A stretch of 64,000 nt of DNA from Photobacterium frigidiphilum (lineage in GTDB: Bacteria > Pseudomonadota > Gammaproteobacteria > Enterobacterales > Vibrionaceae): assembly GCF_003025615.1 (NCBI RefSeq), contig NZ_PYMJ01000009.1, forward strand, positions 1 through 64,000, written 5' to 3'. The translations under genes were made by a program, and so were the position numbers. Under the pieces are notes generated by a model. It was not told the DNA's origin. It worked only from the letters and a program-made list of their open reading frames with translations, and searched no databases. Shown here piece after piece: positions 48,495-59,641 of this stretch (its first letter is position 1; each line of letters starts with the position of its first letter).

Positions 48495-48673
48495 TACTTT
48501 ACCTCGTCTGAACTCAGCGTTCGCGCTTCAGGTTCAATCAATACAGGGATACCATCTTGAATAGGATAAGCTAGACGATCAAACTTACAAATCAGTTCAT
48601 TTTTTTCTTTATCGTAGTTCAATTTACCCTTACATACTGGGCATGCTACGATTTCAAGCAGACGGTGATCCAT
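48494..48673 (-). CDS. ycaR: Trm112/YcaR family small protein
   Basis: A 59-residue protein read from the minus strand: [18 protein letters not shown], then a middle with one more Cys ([22 protein letters not shown]), ending SSDEVK. The CPVC pair and the AYPI-DGIPVL block are the UPF0434/Trm112 pattern, a small zinc-ribbon-like protein. Only three cysteines are visible. It overlaps lpxK by 20 bp and kdsB by 1 bp, so it is translationally coupled to both. Too short for a typical length cutoff. Confidence 0.92.
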   Translation of the reverse strand: MDHRLLEIVACPVCKGKLNYDKEKNELICKFDRLAYPIQDGIPVLIEPEARTLSSDEVK

Positions 48674-49688
48674 ATTCTTCCTTTACCTTAATTATTCGAT
48701 TAATAATGGCAGTCGCATTCGATGTGGGTATCACTGCATCTACAGGTACATACCACCAATTCGACTGCGCAAAAGCGTGGCATTTAACCGCATCTTTTTC
48801 TGTCATTACTAAATGTTGTCCCTGTTGGGCCAAATGTTTTAATTCCGTTTCTGAGAATGCCTGATGGTCAGTAAATGGCTGACAATGTACAGGTGTTACT
48901 CCCAGTTCTTCTAATGTTTTAAAAAAACGGGGTGGATGACCAATGCCGGCCATTGCCACAATATTCTCTAATTCATTAATTGAACATCGCTCGCCCGTTT
49001 TAACATTAATTAATGCTGAGGGCTGCAGGTGCATCGGTGCTTCGTTTTTTTTCGCCTTTCCACCGTTACAAATCAAGAAATCAACTTCGGCTAAGCGATC
49101 ACACGTTTCACGTAATGGTCCTAATGGCAGTAATTGCTGATTGCCAAAGCGGCGTTGACCATCAATAACAACAAATTCGATGTCTCTTGCGAGTGCATAA
49201 TGCTGTAGACCGTCATCGGTAATAATCACATCAACATCATGTTCGAGTAACATCATTACTGCATCAGATCGGATGGGTGATACCGCAACAGGTGCACCCG
49301 TTCTTCGACGAATCAATACAGGTTCATCACCGACGAGCTCAGTGGAAGTATTACCTTCCACCAAATAAGGGTAATGTGGCGCTTTACCACCATAACCACG
49401 AGAAACAACCCCCGGTTTAAGCCCTTTCGCTTGTAGCTGTTCAACGAGCCATACAACAACAGGCGTCTTACCATTGCCCCCTGCTGTAATATTACCAACA
49501 ACAACAACAGGCACTGGTGCCCGATAAGCGACCTTTTCACCCGTTTGGTACTTATTACGGCGACGAACACTGATAAAACCAAAGAGTTTACTCAATGGCC
49601 AAAACACTGGCCAAAAAAGTACATTCAGTAACAGCATCAAACCTTTCGGATGATGCCCAAACCAAAACTTTTCAATAAGTGCAGCCAT
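48654..49688 (-). CDS. lpxK: Tetraacyldisaccharide 4'-kinase LpxK
   Basis: Inner-membrane-associated kinase of lipid A synthesis (adds the 4'-phosphate to lipid IVA precursor). 344 residues, 16 more than E. coli LpxK. One N-terminal helix, then Walker [15 protein letters not shown] (about 62-75), VVSRGYGGK, and the D-DDG block [11 protein letters not shown]. The start shares one base with the msbA stop. Confidence 0.95.
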   Translation of the reverse strand: MAALIEKFWFGHHPKGLMLLLNVLFWPVFWPLSKLFGFISVRRRNKYQTGEKVAYRAPVPVVVVGNITAGGNGKTPVVVWLVEQLQAKGLKPGVVSRGYGGKAPHYPYLVEGNTSTELVGDEPVLIRRRTGAPVAVSPIRSDAVMMLLEHDVDVIITDDGLQHYALARDIEFVVIDGQRRFGNQQLLPLGPLRETCDRLAEVDFLICNGGKAKKNEAPMHLQPSALINVKTGERCSINELENIVAMAGIGHPPRFFKTLEELGVTPVHCQPFTDHQAFSETELKHLAQQGQHLVMTEKDAVKCHAFAQSNWWYVPVDAVIPTSNATAIINRIIKVKEEYGSPSA

Positions 49689-51445
49689 TAATCACCAAAC
49701 TGAATACGGTGAAGTTGCGCGTAAGCACCATCATGTTTGATCAATTCACCATGCGTACCACGTTCGATGATTTCACCATCATCAACCACTAAGATTTGGT
49801 CGGCACCTTCAATGGTTGATAAGCGGTGAGCAATCACTAATACAGTGCGATCTTTTTGCAATTCATCCAATGCCGACTGAATAGCACGTTCAGATTCAGT
49901 ATCAAGGGCCGATGTAGCTTCATCTAAAATCAACACTGGCGCATTACGTAATAATGCGCGAGCAATGGCTAAACGTTGACGTTGACCACCTGAAAGGCTA
50001 ACACCGTTTTCACCAATAATTGTGTCTAAGCCTTGTGGCATGTCTTTAATGAAATCCATCGCATAAGCAAGCTCTGCGGCTTTTTCAATATCAGCACGAC
50101 TGAAGCTGTCACCGCTTGCGTAAGCAATGTTATTTGCAATGGTATCGTTAAAAAGGTGCACATTTTGAGAAACGACTGCAACCTGATCGCGTAGGTTTGA
50201 TAATTGATAATCTTTAACCTCGCGACCATCTAATATCAATTCGCCTGAATCAATATCGTAAAAGCGCGTTAATAGATTCGCAATCGTACTCTTACCCGAA
50301 CCCGAACGTCCAACAAGTGCCAGTGTTTTACCTGCAGGTAAATCAAACGACACATTACGCAATGCTGGCGTATCTTTGGTTGGATAAGTGAACGTAACAT
50401 CTTTAACTTGAATATCACCGTTTACACGCGCAACTTCATGCTTGCCGTTATCTTTTTCAGTTTCAAGATCCATCAATTCAAACAAGGTTTGACAAGCAGC
50501 CATACCGCGTTGGAATTGCGAAGTAACATTGGTTAATGCTTTCAAAGGACGCATCAAACCAAACATTGCACCAAAGACAACAGCGAATGTACCAGGAGTA
50601 AGCTCAGCACGTAATGCTTCAGAGTTAGCCAAGACTAATACAACCACTAAAGCAAACGATGCAATTACCTGAATCACAGGGTTGGCAATCGCCTGCGCAG
50701 ACACTAACTTCATTGTTTGCTGGCGCATATTATTACTAACAGAATCAAAACGTTTCTTTTCAACATCTTGACCACCGTAACTTAATACGACTTTGTGCCC
50801 TTTTAGCATTTGCTCTGCAGATGATGTAACAGAACCCATTGCATCTTGCATATTTTTTGAAATTTTACGAAAGCGCTTAGACACAAGGCGAATACTGAAT
50901 GCGACAACAGGAGCGATAACCAATAAAATGGCCGAAAGCTGCCAGCTGTTCCAGAACATCAATCCCATTAAGCCAATGATAGATGCACCTTCACGTACCA
51001 TGCTAACTAGCGCGCTACTTGTCGCAGAAGCAACTTGTTCTGAATCATAAGTAATTCGAGAAAGTAAGGCACCAGAAGATTCTTTATCAAAAAAGCTCAC
51101 TGGCATTTTCATGAAGTGATTAAACAAGCCACGGCGTAAATTCATTACAACTTTGCCAGACACCCAAGACAAGCAGTATGTTGATACAAAGCCACTCGCG
51201 CCACGCAGTATCATTAATCCGACTAAATAATATGGCATCATAGAAAGAAAGTCTGATTCGATATTCTCTAATCCACCGAAGCTTTCATCAAGAAGTGGCT
51301 TAATCATCGATAACATTAGGGTATCACCCAATGCATTAATGATTAGCGCAACGACCGCGACTGATAAGCCAGCCTTATAGAAACTGATATACGGCCAAAG
51401 TCGTTTATACGTATCCAATGTTGATTGTTCAGTAGGTTGCGTCAT
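49688..51445 (-). CDS. msbA: Lipid A flippase MsbA (ABC exporter)
   Basis: Inner-membrane homodimeric ABC exporter that flips lipid A core, 585 residues (E. coli 582). Six helices in residues 1-310 are followed by the ATPase domain: Walker [10 protein letters not shown], signature SLSGGQRQR, Walker [12 protein letters not shown] and the His switch IAHRL. It is upstream of lpxK as in E. coli. Confidence 0.97.
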   Translation of the reverse strand: MTQPTEQSTLDTYKRLWPYISFYKAGLSVAVVALIINALGDTLMLSMIKPLLDESFGGLENIESDFLSMMPYYLVGLMILRGASGFVSTYCLSWVSGKVVMNLRRGLFNHFMKMPVSFFDKESSGALLSRITYDSEQVASATSSALVSMVREGASIIGLMGLMFWNSWQLSAILLVIAPVVAFSIRLVSKRFRKISKNMQDAMGSVTSSAEQMLKGHKVVLSYGGQDVEKKRFDSVSNNMRQQTMKLVSAQAIANPVIQVIASFALVVVLVLANSEALRAELTPGTFAVVFGAMFGLMRPLKALTNVTSQFQRGMAACQTLFELMDLETEKDNGKHEVARVNGDIQVKDVTFTYPTKDTPALRNVSFDLPAGKTLALVGRSGSGKSTIANLLTRFYDIDSGELILDGREVKDYQLSNLRDQVAVVSQNVHLFNDTIANNIAYASGDSFSRADIEKAAELAYAMDFIKDMPQGLDTIIGENGVSLSGGQRQRLAIARALLRNAPVLILDEATSALDTESERAIQSALDELQKDRTVLVIAHRLSTIEGADQILVVDDGEIIERGTHGELIKHDGAYAQLHRIQFGD

Positions 51446-51631
51446 TAATATTCATTTATTTTAGAAACAATTCGTATCATTCTACTCTGATACGAGGATT
51501 GCGCCAAATAAGTTAAGCCATTGATGCATGCCTTATCTACTTTTTGCTCATTGATTATACAGCTGTATTTGTTCTAAAAAGCCTACCGACATTATCAGCC
51601 TAACTTCTTGCATCTTCACGCCTAAAAAGCA

Positions 51632-54091
51632 TCATTCATCCGCAAATAAACGTCGATACCAAGTATCGTCAATATCTTGTCGATAGCGTTGCGTTTTTCT
51701 GCTGCCAGCTTCTATAGCAATGGAAACTTGTCCGGTTTGTGCGGTATCTAACCACCTGGTGCCTTTATCTATATAACGCTGCTTGATTTGTGTTGATGGT
51801 AAATTCCAAGGGTTATATTTAGCACTTGATACAAGTGCAAGTTCAGGAGACATACCTGCCAGCCACGTATTGGTCGACGAAGTTTTACTGCCATGATGAG
51901 GAACAAATAAGATATCAGGCGCAAGATCTGGGTATTGGCGAGCCAAAAGTAATTCAGATATCGCATCAATATCACCTGTCAGTAGTACGTTGGTTGGTTT
52001 CACTGTATGAATATTCCGATCGCTTATTTGCACGACACAAGAATGAGGATTAGCCGCCCGTTTAACGATTTTAGGTGGCCACAACACCTCGAAGTTGAGC
52101 CCTTCCCATTGCCAGAGGGCTCCTTGCATACAGGGAAGAAAACCATCTCGACGATCACTGCTACGCTTCCAAATTGGTTCAAACTGCTGAGATATAATAT
52201 CGAAACCACCAGCATGATCACTGTCTGCATGGCTCAAAATTACCCCGTCTAACTGATTAATGCCTTTCTTTCTCAGCACGGGTTCTATGACAGATGTAGC
52301 AATACTGCCTTGTTGCCAACGGTTTCCCGTATCATATAAAACCGCTTTCCCGTTACGCTCAATTAACACTGCAAGACCATGCCCAACATCCAACATATTG
52401 ACTGTCCATAGCGGTGAAGCAACATCACCTATTGAAGATTCATCATGGCTTATATCAACATCATTAGCTAAAAACGACTGATTAAAAGTCACCAACGTAG
52501 ACATCGCTTGCTGGAAAAATATAGGGATCCCCCAAGATACGAAGACAATCAAAATTGAGATGTGTATCCATTTGAAGTTACGCCAAGAAATAAACCACCC
52601 TAGCGCTGCCCACGCCATTCCCCCGATAAGGAAAGGTAACCACGCAGATGATAACGATAACCACGTGCCAACAGATTGCTCAGCCAACCAAATAACAGGA
52701 TATAAGGTCCAATCGGCTAATTGCCAAAAAACATTCGATAACCAAGGAAACCACACCGTCGCAATGGCAGCTAAAACCAAAGGCACAGTCAATGTACTCA
52801 CCCAAGGGACAGAGACAAAATTGATGAATGGTGCAAGTAGCGATATCCCACCAAACCAATACCATTGAAGCGGTAACATAAATAGCAATAACACACACTG
52901 TAACTGTGCTAATACTTTCATCTTTTCCCACAATAGGTCTTTCTGATAGTGAATATTGTTTTCAGTCGGAACTGTGTGCTGTTGCCTTACACCACTCAAA
53001 TTCGCAAGATATAAAATGAAGACTGCAGTAAAAGACATCCAAAAGCCCGCGGCATAAGACGCTAACGGGTTGAGTATTAAACAAATAGCCAGAGCAACCA
53101 TAAAAATTTTCCAGCCTGGCCACTGAATGCGTAACCTGATTAAAATCATCACAATTGCACACATTAATACTGCGCGTACCGTCGGCAAACTAAAACCCGC
53201 TAACCATGCGTACCCCAGCGCACACGCAAAACCACTCCATAACGGTAACCATATAAAGCGATGAAGCTCCGGCAAAAGCGCACATATTTTACTGCCAAGC
53301 CACCAGCCTAATAACATCGCCAAACCGATATGTAGACCTGAAATTGCCATTAAATGGGCTAAACCACTGTCTCTTAGCCGTTGCCAATCATGAAGCTCTA
53401 ACGCATCCCGTACGCCAAAGCCTAAAGCCATTAAATAAGCTTTATGGGTTTTATCAGCCAACTCTGTCATTGCCTGAGTGAAAATACGCTGCCGTAAGGT
53501 AATAACCGAACTATTGTTACTCGGTGTTCGTGCTGTTTGTTCTACACTAAGGCTATCGATGTAAGAGCTGTCTACAATCGTTCCGCTTAAAACGGTGCCT
53601 CGCCCATGAATACCGTTTGCAACGAAATACTTTTCAGCGTCAAAACCTGCACTATTCAATCGCCCATACGGACGGCGAAGCTTCACTGTTAGCTGCCAAA
53701 TTTGACCTTGATACATCTCAGGAGGCTGTAGCCAATTTAAGCGGACGTTTAAAGGATAAGGTGAATCTATTGGATAAGAATTAAGCATTAAGAGTTTGAA
53801 ATCTATTGTATTAGTGGGGATATCACTATTAAGTAGACTACTTACCTTAGCAACTATGGTAATATTCTCGCGGTCAATGGGCATTTCTTTTACTGAGTTT
53901 GTATAAACATTTACACTTAAAGCTGCCATAGCGGCACCTAACGCAATCCAGATCAATAAATGAATACGTAAAAAATAAGAAACTATGGCTCCTAGCATTA
54001 TGGCTGTCACAAACCAGAGATAATCTGGAATGGCATGCCACCAATGAAGAAACAAAAGCCCTATTGCAATGCCAGTAACCGCTTGGTTCAT
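51632..54091 (-). CDS. comEC: DNA internalisation protein ComEC/Rec2
   Basis: Inner-membrane channel for single-stranded DNA in natural transformation. 819 residues: DUF4131/OB region in the N-terminal part, a ComEC competence domain with many helices (GDALMAISGLHIGLA pattern visible as SGLAHLMAISGLHIGLAMLLG, about 230-250), and a C-terminal metallo-beta-lactamase-like domain (SHADSDHAGGF, LLTGDIDAISE, VPHHGSKTSSTNTWL). It is upstream of msbA as ycaI is in E. coli. No frameshift seen, so the locus appears intact for natural competence. Confidence 0.93.
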   Translation of the reverse strand: MNQAVTGIAIGLLFLHWWHAIPDYLWFVTAIMLGAIVSYFLRIHLLIWIALGAAMAALSVNVYTNSVKEMPIDRENITIVAKVSSLLNSDIPTNTIDFKLLMLNSYPIDSPYPLNVRLNWLQPPEMYQGQIWQLTVKLRRPYGRLNSAGFDAEKYFVANGIHGRGTVLSGTIVDSSYIDSLSVEQTARTPSNNSSVITLRQRIFTQAMTELADKTHKAYLMALGFGVRDALELHDWQRLRDSGLAHLMAISGLHIGLAMLLGWWLGSKICALLPELHRFIWLPLWSGFACALGYAWLAGFSLPTVRAVLMCAIVMILIRLRIQWPGWKIFMVALAICLILNPLASYAAGFWMSFTAVFILYLANLSGVRQQHTVPTENNIHYQKDLLWEKMKVLAQLQCVLLLFMLPLQWYWFGGISLLAPFINFVSVPWVSTLTVPLVLAAIATVWFPWLSNVFWQLADWTLYPVIWLAEQSVGTWLSLSSAWLPFLIGGMAWAALGWFISWRNFKWIHISILIVFVSWGIPIFFQQAMSTLVTFNQSFLANDVDISHDESSIGDVASPLWTVNMLDVGHGLAVLIERNGKAVLYDTGNRWQQGSIATSVIEPVLRKKGINQLDGVILSHADSDHAGGFDIISQQFEPIWKRSSDRRDGFLPCMQGALWQWEGLNFEVLWPPKIVKRAANPHSCVVQISDRNIHTVKPTNVLLTGDIDAISELLLARQYPDLAPDILFVPHHGSKTSSTNTWLAGMSPELALVSSAKYNPWNLPSTQIKQRYIDKGTRWLDTAQTGQVSIAIEAGSRKTQRYRQDIDDTWYRRLFADE

Positions 54092-54207
54092 TGTGTATTG
54101 CCTTAAGCCTGTTGATTTAAAATAGTATTTTCATGCTTTATGTTTTAATACTTAGTATTCGCAATTAATGACTTTCAGCTCATTGTTTTCAAAGCGTATG
54201 TATATCG

Positions 54208-54720
54208 ATGCCAAGACAACTTATTAAACGTTTTTTACCAAATCACGAAACAATTAAGCGCCAAAAAGCTCTTAAAATTTTCGGTAATGTGCTTTATAAC
54301 CCGAACCTATGGTGTCTTAATCGCCGCTCTGCTTCGGGGGCTTTTGCTGTGGGTTTGTTTATGGCGTTTGTTCCACTGCCCAGCCAGATGATAATGGCGG
54401 CCGGACTCGCCATTCTATTTGGTGTAAACCTCCCTCTTTCTATTGTATTAGTTTGGATTAGCAACCCTATTACGATGCCCGTGTTATTTTATGGTGCATA
54501 TAAGGTAGGGGCTTGGTTGATGAACTCCCCTCAACAGCCATTTCATTTTGAGCTGTCTTGGGAGTTTTTACTTCATCAAATGAGCCAGATAGGTCCACCT
54601 TTTATGCTTGGCTGCTTTACTACTGGCATTATTTTTTCTTTAATCGGTTACTTTGGTATTCGCGGTTTATGGCGTTACTCGGTAGTAAGAAGCTGGAAGA
54701 AACGTAAATTTCGCAGCTGA
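54208..54720 (+). CDS. DUF2062 family membrane protein
   Basis: A 170-residue protein with helices at about 45-65, 70-90 and 125-150. The ASGAFAVGLFMAFVPLPSQMIMAAGLAILFGVNLP block and the WISNPITMPVLFYGAYKVG block are typical of DUF2062. Function unknown. It is divergent from comEC and followed by a terminator. Confidence 0.85.
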   Translation: MPRQLIKRFLPNHETIKRQKALKIFGNVLYNPNLWCLNRRSASGAFAVGLFMAFVPLPSQMIMAAGLAILFGVNLPLSIVLVWISNPITMPVLFYGAYKVGAWLMNSPQQPFHFELSWEFLLHQMSQIGPPFMLGCFTTGIIFSLIGYFGIRGLWRYSVVRSWKKRKFRS

Positions 54721-55056
54721 GACTCATTTAGAAACCCAATAAGCATTGAATGCAGCATTTCACTAAAACCTCGCTCGCGAGGTTTTTTTACGTTTATATA
54801 AATAATGCAGCAAGCAAAAAAGCACCCATTCCCTTAAAAATGAGAGTGACCACATTTACCTTGAATATGTTTGTTTTCACTACAATTATATTTTAGAGCG
54901 AGTTCACGACTGTCTATGGTTCTCCAACTCAAACACCTCAATGGTTACTATTTACACTCAAATACTTCATTCTATTGCAGCCCGCCCCATAAACAGATTG
55001 CTTTTATTTTCAAACTTGAGTAAAAGACATGAGGCTTTCTTTTCTGGGCAATTATT
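54721..55056. other. Intergenic region with the DUF2062 gene terminator
   Basis: A 336-bp AT-rich gap. Apart from the terminator at 54765-54786 nothing recognisable was seen. Confidence 0.4.
54765..54786 (+). terminator. Terminator of the DUF2062 gene
   Basis: The arms aaaacctcgc (54765-54774) and gcgaggtttt (54777-54786) have a 2-nt loop and are followed by a T run. Confidence 0.8.
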
Positions 55057-55434
55057 TTGCGTAAAATATTAAACTATTTGTTACTCAGTACTTTTTTAGT
55101 ATTGTCGATAACAGTTAATATTGCGGAAGTAACCAAGCAAACGGTTAACAGCCAAGTCATTTTTGCACACGCTTTCGTTCAGAATGATAATCACGAAACC
55201 TATATTCCACCCCAACGCAGCCTCCGTGTTGAACAAAAACGACAATGGCGAACCCTCCCTACATCGTTACATGATATTCAGTACTATCTCTACTTTGCCA
55301 CTCTATTGTCAGCGACAAACAAAGTAGCAGAACAAGCTCTCACAAAGTTGTTCGCTTTGTCTGAGCGGCGATATGTACTTAACAGCCAGCATTTTAACAA
55401 TCTACAGTACAAATTCATTCATACACGAACATAA
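55057..55434 (+). CDS. Uncharacterised small secreted or anchored protein
   Basis: A 125-residue product with an N-terminal signal or anchor (MRKILNYLLLSTFLVLSITVNIA) and a polar body (QVIFAHAFVQNDNHETYIPPQRSLRVEQKRQWRTLPTSLHDIQYYLYFATLL). No known family recognised. It begins with TTG 55057 behind gggca; there is no better ATG. It stands 60 bp before the DedA gene. Gene status is plausible but not certain. Confidence 0.5.
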   Translation: MRKILNYLLLSTFLVLSITVNIAEVTKQTVNSQVIFAHAFVQNDNHETYIPPQRSLRVEQKRQWRTLPTSLHDIQYYLYFATLLSATNKVAEQALTKLFALSERRYVLNSQHFNNLQYKFIHTRT

Positions 55435-55494
55435 CAATACCTTTCAACTCGCTATTTATTTATATATTTAATTAATAACAGAAAGGTAACCCGT

Positions 55495-56160
55495 ATGTTC
55501 GAGTCATTCATGGCTATTTTCTCGGCACTATGGCATCAAAATTTTAGTATTCTAGAAAACCCTGAAAGCATCGCAATGATCTATTTTTGCGTAACATTTG
55601 TCATTTTCTTAGAAAGCGCGTTCTTACCTGCAGCACCCTTGCCGTGCGACAGTATCGTCATTTTAGCTGGCACATTAGGTGCGATGGGAATCATTGATTT
55701 TAAAGTTATTGTTTTACTGCTTACGCTCGCGGCAGCTATTGGAAGCTGGGTCGCTTATATGCAGGGACGATGGCTAAAGCATTTGCCTAAAGTACAGTCT
55801 TGGGTAAATTTAGTCCCTGCACAAAAAATGAAAACCGTTGATAACCTACTTTTTCGTCACGGTTTAATTGCACTCTTTATAGCCCGCTTTATTCCTGTCG
55901 TGCGTTCTCTATTGCCTTTGATGATGGGGATACGGATTAAGAACCAAGTGCACTTTTTTCGCTTTGCTTGGTTAAGTGCCATCGCCTGGGTGTTACTGCT
56001 CACAGGTATCGGCTACTCGCTCACCTTCTTACCTGAAAAGGTGGCACGCATTACAACGGTAGCTCTTATGTTAGCGCCCCTTGCAACCCTAGGGTTGGGC
56101 ATTATGACTCTTATTATCAGTTGGTTTTTTAAGAAAGATAAGAAGCCCACTTCAATCTGA
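55495..56160 (+). CDS. DedA family membrane protein
   Basis: A 221-residue multi-helix inner-membrane protein. The FLESAFLPAAPLPCDSIVILAGTLG block and FIARFIPVVRSLLPLMMGIRIKN block are DedA/SNARE-associated signatures; a Glu and Asp in the first block match residues essential in E. coli YqjA. The family takes part in lipid scrambling or cation-dependent membrane homeostasis. It ends convergent with lolE. Confidence 0.87.
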   Translation: MFESFMAIFSALWHQNFSILENPESIAMIYFCVTFVIFLESAFLPAAPLPCDSIVILAGTLGAMGIIDFKVIVLLLTLAAAIGSWVAYMQGRWLKHLPKVQSWVNLVPAQKMKTVDNLLFRHGLIALFIARFIPVVRSLLPLMMGIRIKNQVHFFRFAWLSAIAWVLLLTGIGYSLTFLPEKVARITTVALMLAPLATLGLGIMTLIISWFFKKDKKPTSI

Positions 56161-56189
56161 AGAGATTAAGCTACCTTCCCTTAAAACAA

Positions 56190-56214
56190 AAAAACCGTCG
56201 CAATGACGGTTTTT
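56190..56214. terminator. Bidirectional terminator between DedA gene and lolE
   Basis: The arms aaaaaccgtc (56190-56199) and gacggttttt (56205-56214) are perfect, with flanking A and T runs. Confidence 0.85.
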
Positions 56215-56258
56215 TACTTATAGCAACCTAGATGAGTATTACGAGCTAAAACAGCATG

Positions 56259-57503
56259 CTACTTTGCGCTCAACACCAGTGCTGGTTGTAAGGCGCTTGC
56301 CCTGCGTGCGGGATACCAGGTCGCAAGTAAACTTAAAATAATGGCCGTTATAGCAACAACCGCAACATCCTTAATCTCTAACTCGGTTGGTAAGAAATCC
56401 ACAAAGTAGATGTCACCAGATAAAAACTGGTGTCCGATCAGCGTTTCGAGTCCTTTAACCAAGCTCGTCAGGTTTACCGCCACGAAAGAACCAATAATCG
56501 ATCCAACAAGGCTACCGACAACACCTGATAATAAGCCATGCCAAATGAAGATGGATTTCACTAACCCATCAGTGGCACCCATTGTCCGTAAAATAGCAAT
56601 GTCTGGCGCCCGATCTTTTACAGCCATCATCAAGGTTGAGATAATATTAAAGCAAGCAACACCAATCACTAACACCATGACTAAATACATAATGGTACGC
56701 ACCATCTGAATATCTCGATACAGGTAGCCATATTTCTGTGTCCAGCTTTTTAAATAGACATACACAGGCAAAGTAAAGCCGACTTCTCTAACAATAGATT
56801 GAGCATCGAGCACATTATCGACATTCAACGAAATTCCCGAGACTCCCTCGCCCATCGACAAATACTGCTGAGCATCAGCTAACGGTATAATCGCAAAGTT
56901 ATGATCAATCTGACCACCAAGTGCTAATAAGCCAGACACTTGTAAACGAATACGATGTGGTGCACGTAGCTTTTTTTCTGAGTCGGCATTTGGGATCATT
57001 GCTGTAATCCAATCACCCACTCCAATCTGTAATTTTTGAGCAACGCCTTGCCCTAAAATAATCTGCTTGTTGCCCGCAGAAAAACGCTGCCAAGCGTTAT
57101 CTTTTACATACTGTGGTAACGCACTGACTTGTATTTCCTCTTCAGGGTTTACACCACGCACTGCTACCGCTTTTAGATTGCTGCCTTTTTCAAGCAGAGC
57201 AGTAAATGAAACATACGGTGCAGCACCCGTTACTCGTGGGTGTTTTTTTACCGTTTCAAGTATGGGTTGCCACTCAGTCAACGGTGCTTTTACAGCTTCT
57301 AGTTCACCATGAGGAATAACAGCCAATACGCGATTTTGTAATTCACGTTCAAAACCATTCATAGCCGATAACCCTATGATGATGACTGCTACACCAACGG
57401 CAATCCCCAAAATAGAAGAAATAGAAATGAACGATACCATGCGGTTTCGTTGTTTCGCTCGGCTAAAACGGCTACCGATATAAAGAGATAAAGGTCGAAA
57501 CAT
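56259..57503 (-). CDS. lolE: Lipoprotein-releasing ABC transporter permease LolE
   Basis: Inner-membrane permease of LolCDE, which releases outer-membrane lipoproteins to LolA. 414 residues: one N-terminal helix, a large periplasmic domain (about 45-260) and three C-terminal helices with FtsX-type motifs ([19 protein letters not shown]). Last gene of lolCDE, adjoining lolD; its ATG is directly followed by no gap to the lolD stop (shared at 57503). LolC versus LolE is assigned from the gene order. Confidence 0.93.
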   Translation of the reverse strand: MFRPLSLYIGSRFSRAKQRNRMVSFISISSILGIAVGVAVIIIGLSAMNGFERELQNRVLAVIPHGELEAVKAPLTEWQPILETVKKHPRVTGAAPYVSFTALLEKGSNLKAVAVRGVNPEEEIQVSALPQYVKDNAWQRFSAGNKQIILGQGVAQKLQIGVGDWITAMIPNADSEKKLRAPHRIRLQVSGLLALGGQIDHNFAIIPLADAQQYLSMGEGVSGISLNVDNVLDAQSIVREVGFTLPVYVYLKSWTQKYGYLYRDIQMVRTIMYLVMVLVIGVACFNIISTLMMAVKDRAPDIAILRTMGATDGLVKSIFIWHGLLSGVVGSLVGSIIGSFVAVNLTSLVKGLETLIGHQFLSGDIYFVDFLPTELEIKDVAVVAITAIILSLLATWYPARRASALQPALVLSAK

Positions 57504-58192
57504 TAAGCTACCTCAACCTGAACCAAGTTACCGTCTTGCATATGCATACAACGATCTAACTTCGCCGCTAATTCATTGTCATGAGTGACCACTAAAAAGG
57601 CTGTGCCCGACTCTTTATTTAACTTGCACATCAGATCATAGATTTCGAGTGCCGTTTTATGATCTAAATTACCCGTAGGTTCGTCAGCCAATACAATTGA
57701 TGGGTTATTCACCAATGCACGAGCAAAGGCAACACGTTGACGCTCACCACCACTCAATTCTGAAGGTCGATGTTCATAGCGGTGGCTAAGACCCACCATG
57801 TCTAATATGGCTTTTGCTTTTAACTCGGCTTTATCTGTTGCCATACCACCGATCAATAATGGCATTGCGACATTTTCCATGGCACTAAAATCGGCAAGTA
57901 GGTGATGGAATTGGTAAACAAACCCTATCTCTTGATTTCGAATTTTCGCTTGCTTATTCGCGCTCATCGAATTCAATTTTTGACCTTTAAAAAACACATC
58001 ACCATCACTGGGCTCATCAAGTGCACCTAATAAGTGTAATAACGTGCTTTTTCCTGAACCTGAAGAGCCGACGATTGCGACTAATTCATTGGGTTCAATG
58101 GCAAAGCTAACCCCTTTCAACACTTCAGTTTCAAGCTGAGCTTCGCGATAGATTTTACGTAAACCATGACAAACTAATAACGAATTACTCAT
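57503..58192 (-). CDS. lolD: Lipoprotein-releasing ABC transporter ATPase LolD
   Basis: ATPase of LolCDE, 229 residues from ATG 58192. Walker [10 protein letters not shown], signature ELSGGERQR, Walker [13 protein letters not shown] and His switch VVTHDNE. The longer frame to 58252 lies in lolC and adds unaligned residues, so ATG 58192 is preferred. It overlaps the lolC stop by 8 bp. Confidence 0.95.
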   Translation of the reverse strand: MSNSLLVCHGLRKIYREAQLETEVLKGVSFAIEPNELVAIVGSSGSGKSTLLHLLGALDEPSDGDVFFKGQKLNSMSANKQAKIRNQEIGFVYQFHHLLADFSAMENVAMPLLIGGMATDKAELKAKAILDMVGLSHRYEHRPSELSGGERQRVAFARALVNNPSIVLADEPTGNLDHKTALEIYDLMCKLNKESGTAFLVVTHDNELAAKLDRCMHMQDGNLVQVEVA

Positions 58193-59393
58193 AACGCAAT
58201 GCCTCAGCAGGACGAACAGATGCCGCACGATAAGAAGGGAAAATAGTGGCAATAAGACTTAACAAAATAGCACCTAAAATAACAAACATAACCTGTAGAG
58301 GTTCAATAACGATTGGTAGAGACCCACCTGCCATAAGATATTGCACACCAAAAACTGACATAACCGTGTTTAAATTTGACGCCAGTAATATGCCTAGCAC
58401 ACCACCGCTCACCGCACCAATAACACCACTGCTTGCACCTTGAACCATAAATACCATCAGTACTTGGCGGTTAGTCATACCTTGGGTTTTTAGAATAGCG
58501 ACTTCTGCTTGTTTCTCCATCACCACCATAATCAGGGCTGAAATAATGTTAAATGCAGCGACACCAATGATCAGCCCAAGCATTAAGCCCATCATATTCT
58601 TTTCCATTTTAACGGCTTGAAACAGCTCACCGCGTTGTTCTCGCCAATCAGACCATTGCCAATCATTCGGCATGGATACTTGAGCAAGTTCAGTCACAGC
58701 AAAAGGATCATCGAGAAATAACCGCCATCCCGTTATTTGATCCGCTTTATAGCGAAGTAATTTTCCAGCATCTTGGATATTAGTCAGAATAAGTTGCTTA
58801 TCAACATCAGAGCCTGTGTCGAAGAAACCTTCAATGGTAAAGTTACGCTGGCTAGGAATACGCCCTAATGGTGTGTACTGGCTGGCACTGGTTACCATTA
58901 GGCGGATCTTATCACCCACTTGCACCCCAAGCTGATTCGCTAACGCTTGACCAATAACAACGCGATAGCTGCTAGGAATTAGGTTATCTAATTTCCCAAC
59001 CGTCATGTCCATTGCGATGGGTTCATAATAGCTAGGATCAATCCCTATCATATTACCAGCCGCTAAAGACGATGCACTTTGCAGTACCGCTTCACCACGG
59101 GTGATCGGCGTGACATGAGTAACATGGGATAATTGTTTCAATGAGTTAGGAACGGTATCTGATACAAGCATGCGCCCATCATCTTGAGAAATAACAGCTT
59201 GAGGCAAAACACCTAAAATTCGGTCTTTTAGTTGTTGCTCAAAGCCATTCATAACGGAAAGTACAGTCACTAAAGACAACACGCCAATGGTGATACCTGC
59301 CGTGGACATATATGATACAAAGCGACTGAATCGGTCACCTGAACGACCACGCAGATAGCGTAGACCGATAAAAAAAGATACTGGATGAAACAT
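58185..59393 (-). CDS. lolC: Lipoprotein-releasing ABC transporter permease LolC
   Basis: First gene of lolCDE, 402 residues (E. coli LolC 399). It has an N-terminal helix, a periplasmic MacB-like domain and three C-terminal helices ([23 protein letters not shown] is the FtsX-type cytoplasmic loop). LolC accepts LolA. The start is ATG 59393. Confidence 0.94.
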   Translation of the reverse strand: MFHPVSFFIGLRYLRGRSGDRFSRFVSYMSTAGITIGVLSLVTVLSVMNGFEQQLKDRILGVLPQAVISQDDGRMLVSDTVPNSLKQLSHVTHVTPITRGEAVLQSASSLAAGNMIGIDPSYYEPIAMDMTVGKLDNLIPSSYRVVIGQALANQLGVQVGDKIRLMVTSASQYTPLGRIPSQRNFTIEGFFDTGSDVDKQLILTNIQDAGKLLRYKADQITGWRLFLDDPFAVTELAQVSMPNDWQWSDWREQRGELFQAVKMEKNMMGLMLGLIIGVAAFNIISALIMVVMEKQAEVAILKTQGMTNRQVLMVFMVQGASSGVIGAVSGGVLGILLASNLNTVMSVFGVQYLMAGGSLPIVIEPLQVMFVILGAILLSLIATIFPSYRAASVRPAEALRYE

Positions 59394-59641
59394 AGGTTAG
59401 AGAAACCATCCCTTGTATAAAGTAAAGAAAGAATACCCGTTGCTGCCTTTGATTACCATGCAACTGCGTAAAACTAATGTGAAAACAGAGGGTAAAAAAC
59501 GTACAGTCAGATGTGTTTACTTGCTCGAATGCAATACCTAAGTGATAATCGAGTAATTATGAATAAATACTAACACTCGTATAGCTGTTCGACCTGTAAT
59601 ACAGGGAATAGTTGCGAATGTTAATTAATAACGAGAGCGAC

